From Alistipes excrementigallinarum (GTDB taxonomy: Bacteria > Bacteroidota > Bacteroidia > Bacteroidales > Rikenellaceae): a DNA stretch of 33,830 bases. This document shows, piece by piece, positions 17,189-25,263 of the stretch; within the stretch, counting starts at the first letter, position 1, and every line of letters starts with the position of its first letter. The stretch spans positions 1 through 33,830 of the forward strand of contig DXIP01000019.1 of NCBI GenBank assembly GCA_019112825.1, given 5' to 3'. A program made the translations under genes and the position numbers. Under the pieces are notes generated by a model that made no database searches, had not been told where the DNA came from, and saw only the letters and a list, made by a program, of their open reading frames with translations.

Positions 17189-19420
17189 TTACTGCTGGAA
17201 GTTGCGGCTGGCGCGCAGCATGTGGCGCAGCGCCGAGATGATTTCCTGGGACTCCTGCAGCACGTTCAGGTAGACCAGCGAGACGTTGATGCTGCCCTGC
17301 TCCTCCTGGATGCGGTTCAGCTGGAGCTGCTGCAGTTCGGTGAGCTGCTCATTGACGGCGGCGCTCTCGCTCATCAGCTCCTCGACGTGCGAGTAGTCGT
17401 TGGTGCGAATCATCGCCTCGGCACGCAACAGCAGCCGCTTCACACGGTCGCGCACGGGGATGAATTCGGCGGCGCAGGAGGCGGGCAGCGGATTGAAGTT
17501 GTTGTCGACGTGTTCGCGGCAGAGGTCGCACATGCGCTTGAGCGCGTAGTGAAGCTGCACGCAGCAGTTGCTTCCCAGGTGGAACCACATGTTCTTCTCG
17601 ATGGCCGTGTTGCGGTTCGTGCGACGCAGACCGATGAGCTCGCGGCGACGCACCTTGCGCAGCAGCTCCTTCTTGCGGTCGATGGTCTGGGCCACGCGGC
17701 GCAGCGTGCGGCGCTCCTCCTCGATGAAGCCGTCGGTGACTCCCGCATAGTTGTCGGCCGTGTAGGCGAGCATGCCGGCAAAGGTGCCGCTCACGTGGGT
17801 GCACAGCAGCTCCCAGACGCGGTTCTTGTCCTTCTCGGCAAGGATTTGGCGGAAGAGGTTGTCCTCGTGTTCCGACTTGAGTTTGCGGCGGTAGCGGATG
17901 TTGCTGTGGATGAGCAGTGCGACGGCCAGCACAATCATGGCGGCCATGACCACCGCGCCGCCGTAGTACATCGCCAGCGCCACGAAGAAGCAGACGGTGA
18001 AGGCGACGCCGGCGGTGATGAACCATCCGCCGATGACCGACAGCACGCCCGTGATGCGGAAGACGGCGCTCTCGCGGCCCCAGGCGCGGTCGGCCAGCGA
18101 CGTACCCATCGCCACCATGAAGGTGACGTAGGTGGTCGAGAGCGGCAGCTTGAGCGAGGTGCCCAGCGCGATGAGCAGGCTGGCCAGCAGCAGGTTGACC
18201 GAGGCGCGCACCAGGTCGAAGGCGGCGCCGTCGGCGATGACGGCATCCTCCTGCTAGAAGCGGGTGTCGAGCCACGCCTTGAGGCGCGGTGGGGTGATGC
18301 TCGCAACGGTGTTGGCCAGCGACATCGAGGTGCGGACGATGCTCCGCGCCACGGCCGACGAACCGAACATCTCCTCGCCCTCGTCCTGGCGCGAGAGGTC
18401 CACCGAGGTCTTGATGACCTTCTGCGCCTTTTTCGAGGTGCAGAGTGTCCAGACCATGATAAGGCCGGCGGCCGCAAGGAAGAGGAAGGGGGTGCGGGCC
18501 GGGGTGTTGAGCGCCCCCATGAGGTAGCTGTCGCTTCCGGCGCCGTTGGCCGCATAGTCCAGATAGGAGTCGTAGCCGGCCAGCGGCACGCCGATGAAGT
18601 TGACCAGGTCGTTGCCCGCGAAGGCCATCGCCAGCGCGAAGGTGCCCAGCAGGACGACAATCCGGAAGACGTTGACGTGCAGCCAGTGGAGCACCTGCAT
18701 CACGACCGTGAAGCCGGCCAGGCAGGCGAGGAGCAGCGTGCCGCTGTTGGCGGCTATCCACTCCTTCGCCTCGGGGGTCATGAAGGCGGTCTGCTTGACC
18801 CCCTTGATGAGCATGAAGTAGACGATGGCCGTCGTGGCGATACCTCCGAAGAGTCAGATGCTCCACTTCAGATGCTCGCGGTAGCGGAAGGTGAAGAGCA
18901 GTCGGGCGAGCCACTGCACCACCATGCCGAAGAAGAAGGCGACGGCCTCCGAGAGAAAGATGCCCATGATGACCGAGAGGGCCTTCTCGGTGTTGAGGTA
19001 GTCGGCGAAATGCATCCCCTCGGTGCCCGCCATCTTGACGAGCGTCAGGGCGAAGGTGCCGCCCAGCAGCTCGAAGACCATCGAGACGGTGGTCGAGGTG
19101 GGGAGTCCCAGTGTGTTGAAGACGTCGAGGATGATGACGTCGGTCACCATGACGGCCAGAAAGATGCAGAGCAGCTCCTGGAAGAAGAACTGCTCGGGAC
19201 GGAAGATGCCGTGGCGGGCGATTTCCATCATGCCGTTCGACATGAGGGCGCCGCAGAGGATTCCCGTGGCGGCAATCTACATGATGACGCGGTAGGGGGC
19301 GACCTTTGCGCCGACGGCCGATGAGAGGAAGTTCACCGCGTCGTTGCTCACGCCGACCACCAGGTCGAAGACGGCGAGCATGAAGAGAAACAGAATGATT
19401 CCCAGATAGACGGTCTCCAT
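17189..19420 (-). pseudogene. Pit/PHO4-type phosphate transporter with three in-frame stop codons
   Basis: From ATG 19420 (METVYLGIILFLFML) to 17189 the single frame spans 743 codons, a normal size for Bacteroidales Pit proteins with a C-terminal PhoU-like domain. It contains the PHO4 signatures VVGVSNDAVNFLSSAVG and LGLPTSTTVSMVFELLGG in the N-terminal half and LKLPLSTTYVTFMVAMG in the second half, then about 230 helical residues (PhoU-like). Three stops interrupt it without any frameshift: TAG at codon 48 (19279-19277), TGA at codon 189 (18856-18854) and TAG at codon 389 (18256-18254). The third lies before CAG GAG and could be a CAG to TAG change. The rest of the protein looks fully conserved, so loss is recent, or the stops are base-call errors, or they are read through. 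Pit proteins import phosphate with H+ or Na+ in the inner membrane. It sits between ppx and ppk1. Confidence 0.85.
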
Positions 19421-19462
19421 TTTTGGACGGATTTGAATGTGCACTCTTATTTTTTTTCGGCG

Positions 19463-19470
19463 CAAAGATG
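19463..19470 (-). promoter_or_regulatory. Possible -7 box of the phosphate-transporter gene
   Basis: CATCTTTG on the reverse strand differs from TAnnTTTG at one base and lies 42 bases before the ATG. No -33 element is evident. Confidence 0.35.
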
Positions 19471-19614
19471 CCGAACCGCTGTTTCGGACCCCTTTCGTCT
19501 CCGTTACAATTCGGTTGCAGCGTCGGATTTCACCGAATCTTAACCCTCCCGTCGCAAGACTGAAAGATGCGGAGCGCACATTTGCGGTGTCAAAACCGGA
19601 TTTTCTGGAAGTCA

Positions 19615-20373
19615 ATGACCGAATCGAAACATTACAGGACCCTTGTCATGTCCGACATCCACCTCGGCTCGAAGTGGTCGAAGGCCCGTGAGGCCAACCG
19701 TTTTCTGAAGTACCACACCTGCGACACGCTGATTCTCTGCGGCGATGTCATCGACGGCTGGGAGCTGCTGCGCGGCCGGCGCGAGAAGTGGAAGCGCCGC
19801 CACACCAACTTCATCCGCCGGCTGCTGGATATTCAGCACGACACGCACATCATCTACCTGCGCGGCAACCACGACGACTTTCTCGACCGCATCCTGCCGA
19901 TGCGTTTCGCCAACATCACGCTGCTGCGCGACTACATCTACGTGAGCGGCGGGCGGCGCTACTACGTGCTCCACGGCGATGTCTTCGACCACGTTACCTC
20001 GTCGATGCGCTGGCTGGCCAAGGTGGGCGACGTGGGCTACTCGCTGCTCATGTGGTTCAACCGGCTCTACAACCGGCGGCGTCTCCGCCGCGGGCTGCCC
20101 TATTACTCCGTCTCGCAGCGCATCAAGCAGAAGGTCAAGGCGTCGGTCTCCTACATCAGCGATTTCGAGGAGCATCTGGTGCGCGTGGCGGCCCAGAAGG
20201 GGTGCTCGGGGGTCATCTGCGGCCACATCCACCAGGCCGACAAACGCATGGTGGGCGACATCCTCTACCTCAATTCTGGCGACTGGGTTGAATCGCTGAC
20301 CGCCCTGGCCGAGGACTACGACGGCAACTGGTCGATTCTGCGCTACGACGCCGAAGAGCAGGAGAGGGGATGA
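19615..20373 (+). CDS. LpxH-like metallophosphoesterase
   Basis: The start chosen is ATG 19615 (MTESKHYRTLVMSDIHLG), giving 252 residues. All calcineurin-type metal motifs are visible: SDIHLGS (Asp14, His16), GDVIDGW (Asp44), RGNHDDF (Asn85, His86), HGDVFDH and GHIHQADK. The layout is that of the UDP-2,3-diacylglucosamine diphosphatase (LpxH/COG2908) branch, which makes lipid X for lipid A. Bacteroidales often carry several such paralogues, so this one may act on another phosphoester, perhaps in step with the glycosyltransferase whose start overlaps its stop by 4 bases (ATGA). It opens a three-gene operon ending in ppk1. Confidence 0.85.
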   Translation: MTESKHYRTLVMSDIHLGSKWSKAREANRFLKYHTCDTLILCGDVIDGWELLRGRREKWKRRHTNFIRRLLDIQHDTHIIYLRGNHDDFLDRILPMRFANITLLRDYIYVSGGRRYYVLHGDVFDHVTSSMRWLAKVGDVGYSLLMWFNRLYNRRRLRRGLPYYSVSQRIKQKVKASVSYISDFEEHLVRVAAQKGCSGVICGHIHQADKRMVGDILYLNSGDWVESLTALAEDYDGNWSILRYDAEEQERG

Positions 20374-21458
20374 CCATGCGTTACCTCTTTTCCATACAGG
20401 GTGAGGGTCGGGGCCACCTCACGCAGGCCCTCTCGCTGGCCGCCATGCTGCGGCGCCACGGCCACCAGGTGGTGGGGGTGCTCGTTGGGCGGAGCTCCGT
20501 ACGCCGTCTGCCCGACTTCTTCTTCGAGCGCATCGGGGCGCCGGTCACCGAGTTCGAGGCGCCGCGCTTCGCCTTCGATCACGCCAACCGGAGCGTCAGC
20601 ATGCTGCGCACGCTCCTGCTCAACGCCGCACCGGCCCGTCTGGCGGCCTACGACCGCAGCATGCGGCTCATCCGTGACCGTATTGCCGAACTGAAGCCCG
20701 ACCACATCGTCAACTTTTACGAATTGCTCACGGGCCTCGCCCTCAGGCGTTTCGCCATCCGGGTGCCGATGACGGGCGTCGCCCATCAGTTTCTGCTCAA
20801 CCATGCGAACTATCCCTACGGCCGCGGCCGCGGTGTCGAGGGGTGGCTGCTGCGGCTCCACGCCCGCATGACGGCCTGGGGCTGCGACCGGCTGCTGGCC
20901 CTCTCGTTCCGACCCATGGAGGAGGATTGCCGACACCGCATCCGCGTCGTGCCGCCGCTGCTGCGCCGCGAGGCGCTCACGGGGGACTCCTCGGACGGGG
21001 GCTTCATTCTGGGCTACATGGTCAACAACGGCTTTGCCGACGAGCTGTGCCGCTGGAGCGACTGCCATCCCGACCAGCGGCTCCATGTCTTCTGGGACCG
21101 CCGCGACCGTCCCGAGACGTGGCAGTCGGGCGCCGGGCTGACGTTCCACCGGCTCGATGACCGGCTCTTTCTGGAGTGCATGCGCCGCTGCCGCGCATAC
21201 GTCACCACGGCGGGTTTCGAGTCGGTCTGCGAGGCGATGTACCACCGCAAGCCGATGCTGCTCGTCCCGGCCCACATCGAGCAGCGTATCAATGCGGCCG
21301 ATGCCGTCGCCTCGGGGGCCGGCATCGAGGCTGCGGGCTTCGACCTCGACCGGCTGGTCGACTACCTCGCCCGCCGCGGGGCCGCGACGGGCGACGACCG
21401 TTTCCGCGCCTGGGTCGATTCGGCCGAGGAGCGCTTCATCGAATTGCTGACACACTGA
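20370..21458 (+). CDS. Glycosyltransferase family protein (GT-B, GT28-like)
   Basis: The ATG overlaps the stop of the phosphoesterase in an ATGA, which points to translational coupling. The 362-residue protein has the GT-B opening YLFSIQGEGRGHLTQALSLAAML with the glycine loop GRGH, and a C-terminal sugar-nucleotide site of the form TTAGFESVCEAMYHRKPMLLVP followed by EQRINA. This resembles the MurG/GT28-like glycosyltransferases often annotated only as family protein in Bacteroidales. No signal peptide or membrane helix is visible, so it acts in the cytoplasm or at the inner face of the membrane. Donor and acceptor are unknown. Its tight placement between a lipid-phosphate-type hydrolase and ppk1 is notable. 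Confidence 0.85.
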   Translation: MTMRYLFSIQGEGRGHLTQALSLAAMLRRHGHQVVGVLVGRSSVRRLPDFFFERIGAPVTEFEAPRFAFDHANRSVSMLRTLLLNAAPARLAAYDRSMRLIRDRIAELKPDHIVNFYELLTGLALRRFAIRVPMTGVAHQFLLNHANYPYGRGRGVEGWLLRLHARMTAWGCDRLLALSFRPMEEDCRHRIRVVPPLLRREALTGDSSDGGFILGYMVNNGFADELCRWSDCHPDQRLHVFWDRRDRPETWQSGAGLTFHRLDDRLFLECMRRCRAYVTTAGFESVCEAMYHRKPMLLVPAHIEQRINAADAVASGAGIEAAGFDLDRLVDYLARRGAATGDDRFRAWVDSAEERFIELLTH

Positions 21459-21469
21459 TTCCACCAACG

Positions 21470-23533
21470 ATGGGTAATATGGATTTCACATACAACAACC
21501 GCGAGCTGAGCTGGCTCGCCTTCAACGAACGGGTGCTGCAGGAGGCGCAGGACCGAAGCGTGCCGCTGCTTTCGCGGCTGCAGTTCCTCGGCATCTTCTC
21601 CAACAACCAGGACGAGTTCTTCAAGGTCCGCATCGCCAACCTCATGCGGCTCTGCCGCGCCCGGCGGCAGCAGCGTCTCACGGGCGGTTATACGCCGGCC
21701 GAGTTGCTGGCCGAGGTGAGCCGCCGCGCCGAGCGCGCCCAGGGGCTCTTCACGCAGACCTACCACGAGCTGCTGCACGAGATGGAGCAGCAGGGCATCT
21801 TCGTCGTCGACGAGCGACACCTCTCGCCCGAACAGCGGGAGTTCTGCCGCGACTACTTCGCCACGGTCGTCTCGCCGCGGCTCGTGCCGCTCATGCTCCG
21901 CAAGTCGGTCCGGATTCCCTTCCTGCCCGACGGCAACGCCTACCTGGGGGTCCGCATGTCCTCGAACGACGGCAAGGCGCCGCGCTACGCCGTGATTCGG
22001 ATACCGGTCAGCTCGGCCTGCCCGCGCTTCGTGGTGCTTCCCGCGCGCGAGGGGCGGAGCGAGGTTATCTTCCTCGACGACATCATCCGTCTGATGATTG
22101 ACGACGTCTTCTTCATGTTCACCTACGACCACATCTCGGTCCATACCTTCAAAATCATGCGCGACGCCGAGCTCTCGATTGACGATGACGTCTCGAAGAG
22201 CCTCTTCGAGCGGATTGCCGAGGGGGTCGAGAGCCGCCGCTACGGGTTGCCTATCCGGCTGATATACGACCGCGAGATGCCCGTCGACCTGCTCGACATG
22301 CTGGCCGGCAAGCTGAAGCTGACGGCTCCCGGAACGCTTGCACCGGGCGACCGCTACCACCTGATGAAAGACCTGATGCGCTTCCCGAAGGTGCGCCCCG
22401 ACCTGCTGACGGTCAATCCGGCACCGCTGCAGCACTGCGACATCATCCCCTTCCAGAGCATCCTGAAGGTGGTGCGCAAGCGCGACATCTTCCTCAATTT
22501 CCCCTACCACTCGTTCCAGCACTTCATCGACTTCCTGCGCGAGGCGGCCATCGACCCCCGGGTCGAGCGGATTGCCATCACGCTCTACCGCACGGCCGAG
22601 CACTCGAAGGTCATCAACGCGCTGGTCAACGCCGCCAAAAACGGCAAGCAGGTCTCGGTGCTCGTCGAGCTGAAGGCGCGCTTCGACGAGGAGCAGAACA
22701 TCGAGCACACCGACCTGCTGCAACGCGAGGGGGTCAAGGTCATCTATGCCATCGAGGACCTGAAGGTACACAGCAAAATCGTCCTGGTCGAGCGGCGCGA
22801 GAGCTCCGGCGTGCGGGGCTATGCCTACATCGGAACGGGCAACTTCAACGAGGATACGGCGCGCATCTACGGTGATTTCGGTCTGCTGACCTCCCACAAG
22901 GGCATCGTCGAGGATGTGCGCAACGTCTTCCAGTTCCTCTCCAACAGCCACAAGCAGTTCAAGTACAAGCACCTGCTCGTGTCGCCCTACTACATGCGCG
23001 AGGCCTTCGAGGAGCTTATCGACCGCGAGACGCGCAACGCCCGCAAGGGGCGCCGGGCCTACATCTACGCCAAGTGCAACTCGCTGACCGACGAACGGAC
23101 CATCGAGCGGCTCTACCGGGCCGCACGCGAAGGGGTCGAAGTGCGCCTCATCGTGCGGGGCGCCTGCTGTCTGAGACCCTCGGTGCCGGGGATGAGCGAC
23201 CGCATCCGGGCTATCAGCATCGTCGACAAGTACCTCGAGCACGCCCGGCTGTTCATCTTCTGCAACGACGGCGAGGAGCGCATCTACATCGGTTCGGCTG
23301 ACTGGATGTCGCGCAACCTCGACCGGCGCGTGGAGGTTTGCACCCCGATTCTCGACCGACAGATTCAGAGGCTGCTGCGCCGGGTCTTCGATATCCAGTG
23401 GAGTGACAACGTCAAGGCGCGCGACCTTGCGGACCAGACGGGCAACTCCTACGTCAAGGCCCTGCCGGGCGAGGCACCGCTCCGCAGCCAGACGGCGCTC
23501 TACGACTACTATGCCGGCATGTTGAGCAGGTAG
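21470..23533 (+). CDS. ppk1: Polyphosphate kinase 1
   Basis: The start is ATG 21470 (MGNMDFTYNNRELSW), 11 bases after the glycosyltransferase; ATG 21479 is also possible. With 687 residues it has the normal PPK1 length and four-domain layout: N domain with NRELSWLAFNERVL, a head domain, then two phospholipase-D-like catalytic domains. The phospho-accepting His is His434 in LKVHSKIVLVERRE (E. coli His435), and His591 in YLEHARLF corresponds to E. coli His592. VLVELKARFDEEQNIEH and IGTGNFNEDTARIYGDFG are classic PPK1 blocks. It makes polyphosphate from ATP on the cytoplasmic side of the membrane. The gene ends 26 bases before a 20-bp terminator stem. Confidence 0.97.
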   Translation: MGNMDFTYNNRELSWLAFNERVLQEAQDRSVPLLSRLQFLGIFSNNQDEFFKVRIANLMRLCRARRQQRLTGGYTPAELLAEVSRRAERAQGLFTQTYHELLHEMEQQGIFVVDERHLSPEQREFCRDYFATVVSPRLVPLMLRKSVRIPFLPDGNAYLGVRMSSNDGKAPRYAVIRIPVSSACPRFVVLPAREGRSEVIFLDDIIRLMIDDVFFMFTYDHISVHTFKIMRDAELSIDDDVSKSLFERIAEGVESRRYGLPIRLIYDREMPVDLLDMLAGKLKLTAPGTLAPGDRYHLMKDLMRFPKVRPDLLTVNPAPLQHCDIIPFQSILKVVRKRDIFLNFPYHSFQHFIDFLREAAIDPRVERIAITLYRTAEHSKVINALVNAAKNGKQVSVLVELKARFDEEQNIEHTDLLQREGVKVIYAIEDLKVHSKIVLVERRESSGVRGYAYIGTGNFNEDTARIYGDFGLLTSHKGIVEDVRNVFQFLSNSHKQFKYKHLLVSPYYMREAFEELIDRETRNARKGRRAYIYAKCNSLTDERTIERLYRAAREGVEVRLIVRGACCLRPSVPGMSDRIRAISIVDKYLEHARLFIFCNDGEERIYIGSADWMSRNLDRRVEVCTPILDRQIQRLLRRVFDIQWSDNVKARDLADQTGNSYVKALPGEAPLRSQTALYDYYAGMLSR

Positions 23534-23559
23534 TGCGGCCGGCAATGCACCGGTAAAGG

Positions 23560-23604
23560 AGAGTTCCCCGGGAGTCCGACAATATCGGACTCCCGGGGAA
23601 CTCT
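23560..23604. terminator. Terminator of the ppk1 operon
   Basis: A 20-bp perfect stem (AGAGTTCCCCGGGAGTCCGA and its complement) with a 5-base loop CAATA, followed by TCTTCTC. The T tract is weak but the stem is unusually long. Confidence 0.85.
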
Positions 23605-23891
23605 CTTCTCGCCCGTGCTTTTGCGCGTGCCGTCCGGCCCCTCGCCGCTCCTCCGGATAGGGCTTCGCTTCCGTTTCGGACTCCGCTTCTGCCGCGTCGC
23701 AGCCGCCCCTCTCCCGGGGTCGGACACAAAAAATGAAGGGAACCGGCTTCCGCCCCGGCTTTTCCGGGTGGAGCATGGCTCCCGTTTCCGCTCCGGCCGC
23801 AGCCGCCCCTCACCCGGGGGCGGGCACAAAAAAATGAAGGGAACCGGCCCCCCGGTCCCCTTCTCCCATCAAAAATTAACCCTTAAAAAAA
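23605..23891. repeat. Intergenic region with two ~50-base direct repeats carrying terminator halves
   Basis: Copy 1 (23699-23747) and copy 2 (23799-23848) begin exactly 100 bases apart and are nearly identical: GCAGCCGCCCCTC, a CCGGGG core, CACAAAAAA and TGAAGGGAACCGGC. Read on the reverse strand each gives the 3' arm of a hairpin and its T run. Flanks share further words (CCGTTTC, CTCCG), so the duplicated unit is about 100 bases. No gene is seen. Confidence 0.75.
23828..23860 (-). terminator. Terminator of the sigma factor transcript
   Basis: On the reverse strand GGGGACCGG pairs with CCGGTTCCC (one G-U pair) around a 4-base loop and is followed by TTCATTTTTTT. It lies 32 bases past the 48-residue frame. 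The copy at 23723-23747 forms a second, weaker terminator. Confidence 0.75.
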
Positions 23892-24038
23892 TTATCCCTT
23901 ACGATAAAGTTCCGTGAGGTAGTGATGCAGGTAATACAAATCAACATCACCTTGTATCACCTCCCTCATCATCAAATCCTCATCGTCCGAGATGGCGTTC
24001 GAAAAATCGGTTTTGTCAATCTCCTCCATAGGCAGCAT
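23892..24038 (-). CDS. 48-residue acidic protein downstream of the sigma factor
   Basis: This short frame (MLPMEEIDKTDFSNAISDD at the start, LYYLHHYLTELYRKG at the end) begins 54 bases after the sigma factor stop and ends 32 bases before a reverse-strand terminator, so it sits inside a transcript. An internal ATG at 24029 is an alternative start giving MEEIDKTDF. The N-terminal half is strongly acidic; the C-terminal half looks helical and aromatic. There is no signal peptide or membrane segment. I do not recognise a family. Position suggests a companion or regulator of the sigma factor, but nothing in the sequence proves it. Confidence 0.6.
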   Translation of the reverse strand: MLPMEEIDKTDFSNAISDDEDLMMREVIQGDVDLYYLHHYLTELYRKG

Positions 24039-24092
24039 CCTTTAGGCTTTACACTTAACTAACGCACCCCATGGGGAAATATTGCACGGATT

Positions 24093-24677
24093 TCAGCTTA
24101 AAACCAAATTTTTCTCCTTAATCATCCGACGCAGATTAATCAGCGCATATCGCATGCGTCCGAGCGCCGTGTTGATGCTCACGTTGGTCTGTTCGGCAAT
24201 ATCCTTGAAACTAAGTCCCGAGAAGTAGCGCATCATCACCACTTCGCGCTGTTCGCCGGGCAGCAGCTCGACCAGCGCACGGACGTCGCGTTCAATCTGC
24301 TCCGAAACCAGGGCGTCCTCGACGCTCCCTTCGGCCAGCCGCAGCGTGCCGAACATGTCGTACCCCGACTCCGACTCGTTGACCTCCTTCTCCTGCTTCT
24401 GGGCGCGGAAGTGGTCGATGACCTGGTTGTGTGCGATGCGCAACACCCACGAGAGAAACTTCCCGTTGTCGGTGTAGCGTCCGTCGTCGATGACGCGGAC
24501 CGCCTTGATGAATGTCTCCTGAAATATGTCTTCGGCGACGTCCCGGTCCTTGACCATCATGTTGATGTAGTCACGAACCCGGCGGCTGTGGCGCTCTATC
24601 AGTTGCGATATCGCGCTCCGGTCCCCCGACAGGTAGTGATGAAGCAATGCCTGGTCACTCAATGCTTGAACGTTCAT
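24093..24677 (-). CDS. ECF-type RNA polymerase sigma factor
   Basis: The 194-residue protein has region 2 with VAEDIFQETFIKAVR and GKFLSWVLRIAHNQVIDHFRAQ (promoter -10 recognition and melting), a linker rich in Glu and Ser (VNESESGYDMFGTL), and region 4 with LPGEQREVVMMRYFSGLSFKDIAEQTNVSINTALGRMRYA (helix-turn-helix for -35 contact). It is the ECF/RpoE-like type. Unlike many Bacteroidetes ECF factors it is not next to a FecR anti-sigma gene and a SusC/D pair; instead a 48-residue frame follows. That arrangement recalls the single highly conserved RpoE-like factor found across Bacteroidales. Regulon unknown. Confidence 0.92.
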   Translation of the reverse strand: MNVQALSDQALLHHYLSGDRSAISQLIERHSRRVRDYINMMVKDRDVAEDIFQETFIKAVRVIDDGRYTDNGKFLSWVLRIAHNQVIDHFRAQKQEKEVNESESGYDMFGTLRLAEGSVEDALVSEQIERDVRALVELLPGEQREVVMMRYFSGLSFKDIAEQTNVSINTALGRMRYALINLRRMIKEKNLVLS

Positions 24678-25040
24678 ACTCTTCTTTCCGTTGGTTTAAA
24701 GAGTAGAATATTTTCCGATAGGCAATCCGTTTTTGGGTTTGTACTCAGTTTCAAATATCGGAAACGCGTCGGGGCGTCTACGATTCGGGTGCAAGATAGT
24801 CACTTTTCTCCGAATCTCCAAATCGCGCCGTGCGCACGGGCGGTCGGCGCCGTCCGCATTCTCCCCTTGCGCAGCGGTCAAAAACCGTGCCGTGGGCCCT
24901 GAGGGGGCGATTTTGGCAGTCGGCGTACGACGGATGGTGTGGTAGGCCGAGGGGTGAAACGACCGAAATGGCAGGTGAAACGCCCACCCGGCAGCCGGGG
25001 CATACAGGGGTGAAACGCCTGCATGCGGTTTCAAAACTAC
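24678..25040. other. Spacer upstream of the sigma factor
   Basis: No gene is supported on either strand. It contains the candidate sigma-factor promoter at 24791-24822. The remainder is GC-rich and shows no RNA gene or repeat that I can name. Confidence 0.55.
24791..24822 (-). promoter_or_regulatory. Candidate promoter of the sigma factor gene
   Basis: On the reverse strand TTTG (24822-24819) is followed by exactly 20 bases and TATCTTGC (24798-24791). Spacing fits the Bacteroidetes consensus; the -7 box lacks one T. It implies a leader of about 105 bases. Confidence 0.5.
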
Positions 25041-25076
25041 AAAAAAGCCGTCCTCCGCACTTGGAGGACGGCTTTT
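25041..25076 (-). terminator. Terminator after the CDF transporter gene
   Basis: A 14-bp stem (AAAAGCCGTCCTCC / GGAGGACGGCTTTT) with a 6-base loop, followed on the reverse strand by TTTTTT. It lies about 190 bases past the CDF stop; the bases between (25077-25263) hold no gene that I can support. Confidence 0.85.
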
Positions 25077-25263
25077 CGATGGGTATGGCGTGCGGTGTGT
25101 CGGCGCAGCGGGGAGCAGTCGGGTGCCGCATCGTCGGTTTTGTTCTGCAGGGTGTGGCGCGGTCGAATGCCGTGCGGTAGGAAGCCAGTTCTGCCCGTTC
25201 GGGGTGCGGTCGACAGCCTTGTTTCTCCCTGCCTTGGTTCGGGGACGGTACCCCGGGCCCCGG

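Noticed and set aside
16970..19324. A 784-codon forward frame opposite the phosphate transporter
   Set aside because: His/Gly/Asp/Glu-rich shadow composition. It is longer than the pieces of the real gene only because that gene has stops; PHO4 motifs lie on the reverse strand.
17189..19420. Selenocysteine or genome-wide stop-codon reassignment as an explanation for the interrupted phosphate transporter
   Set aside because: Two TAG codons besides the TGA, and intact neighbours end normally in TAG (at 1513, 7153, 12473 and 23531), so neither explains it.
21362..23776. Long reverse frame opposite ppk1
   Set aside because: Shadow of ppk1; no recognisable domain.
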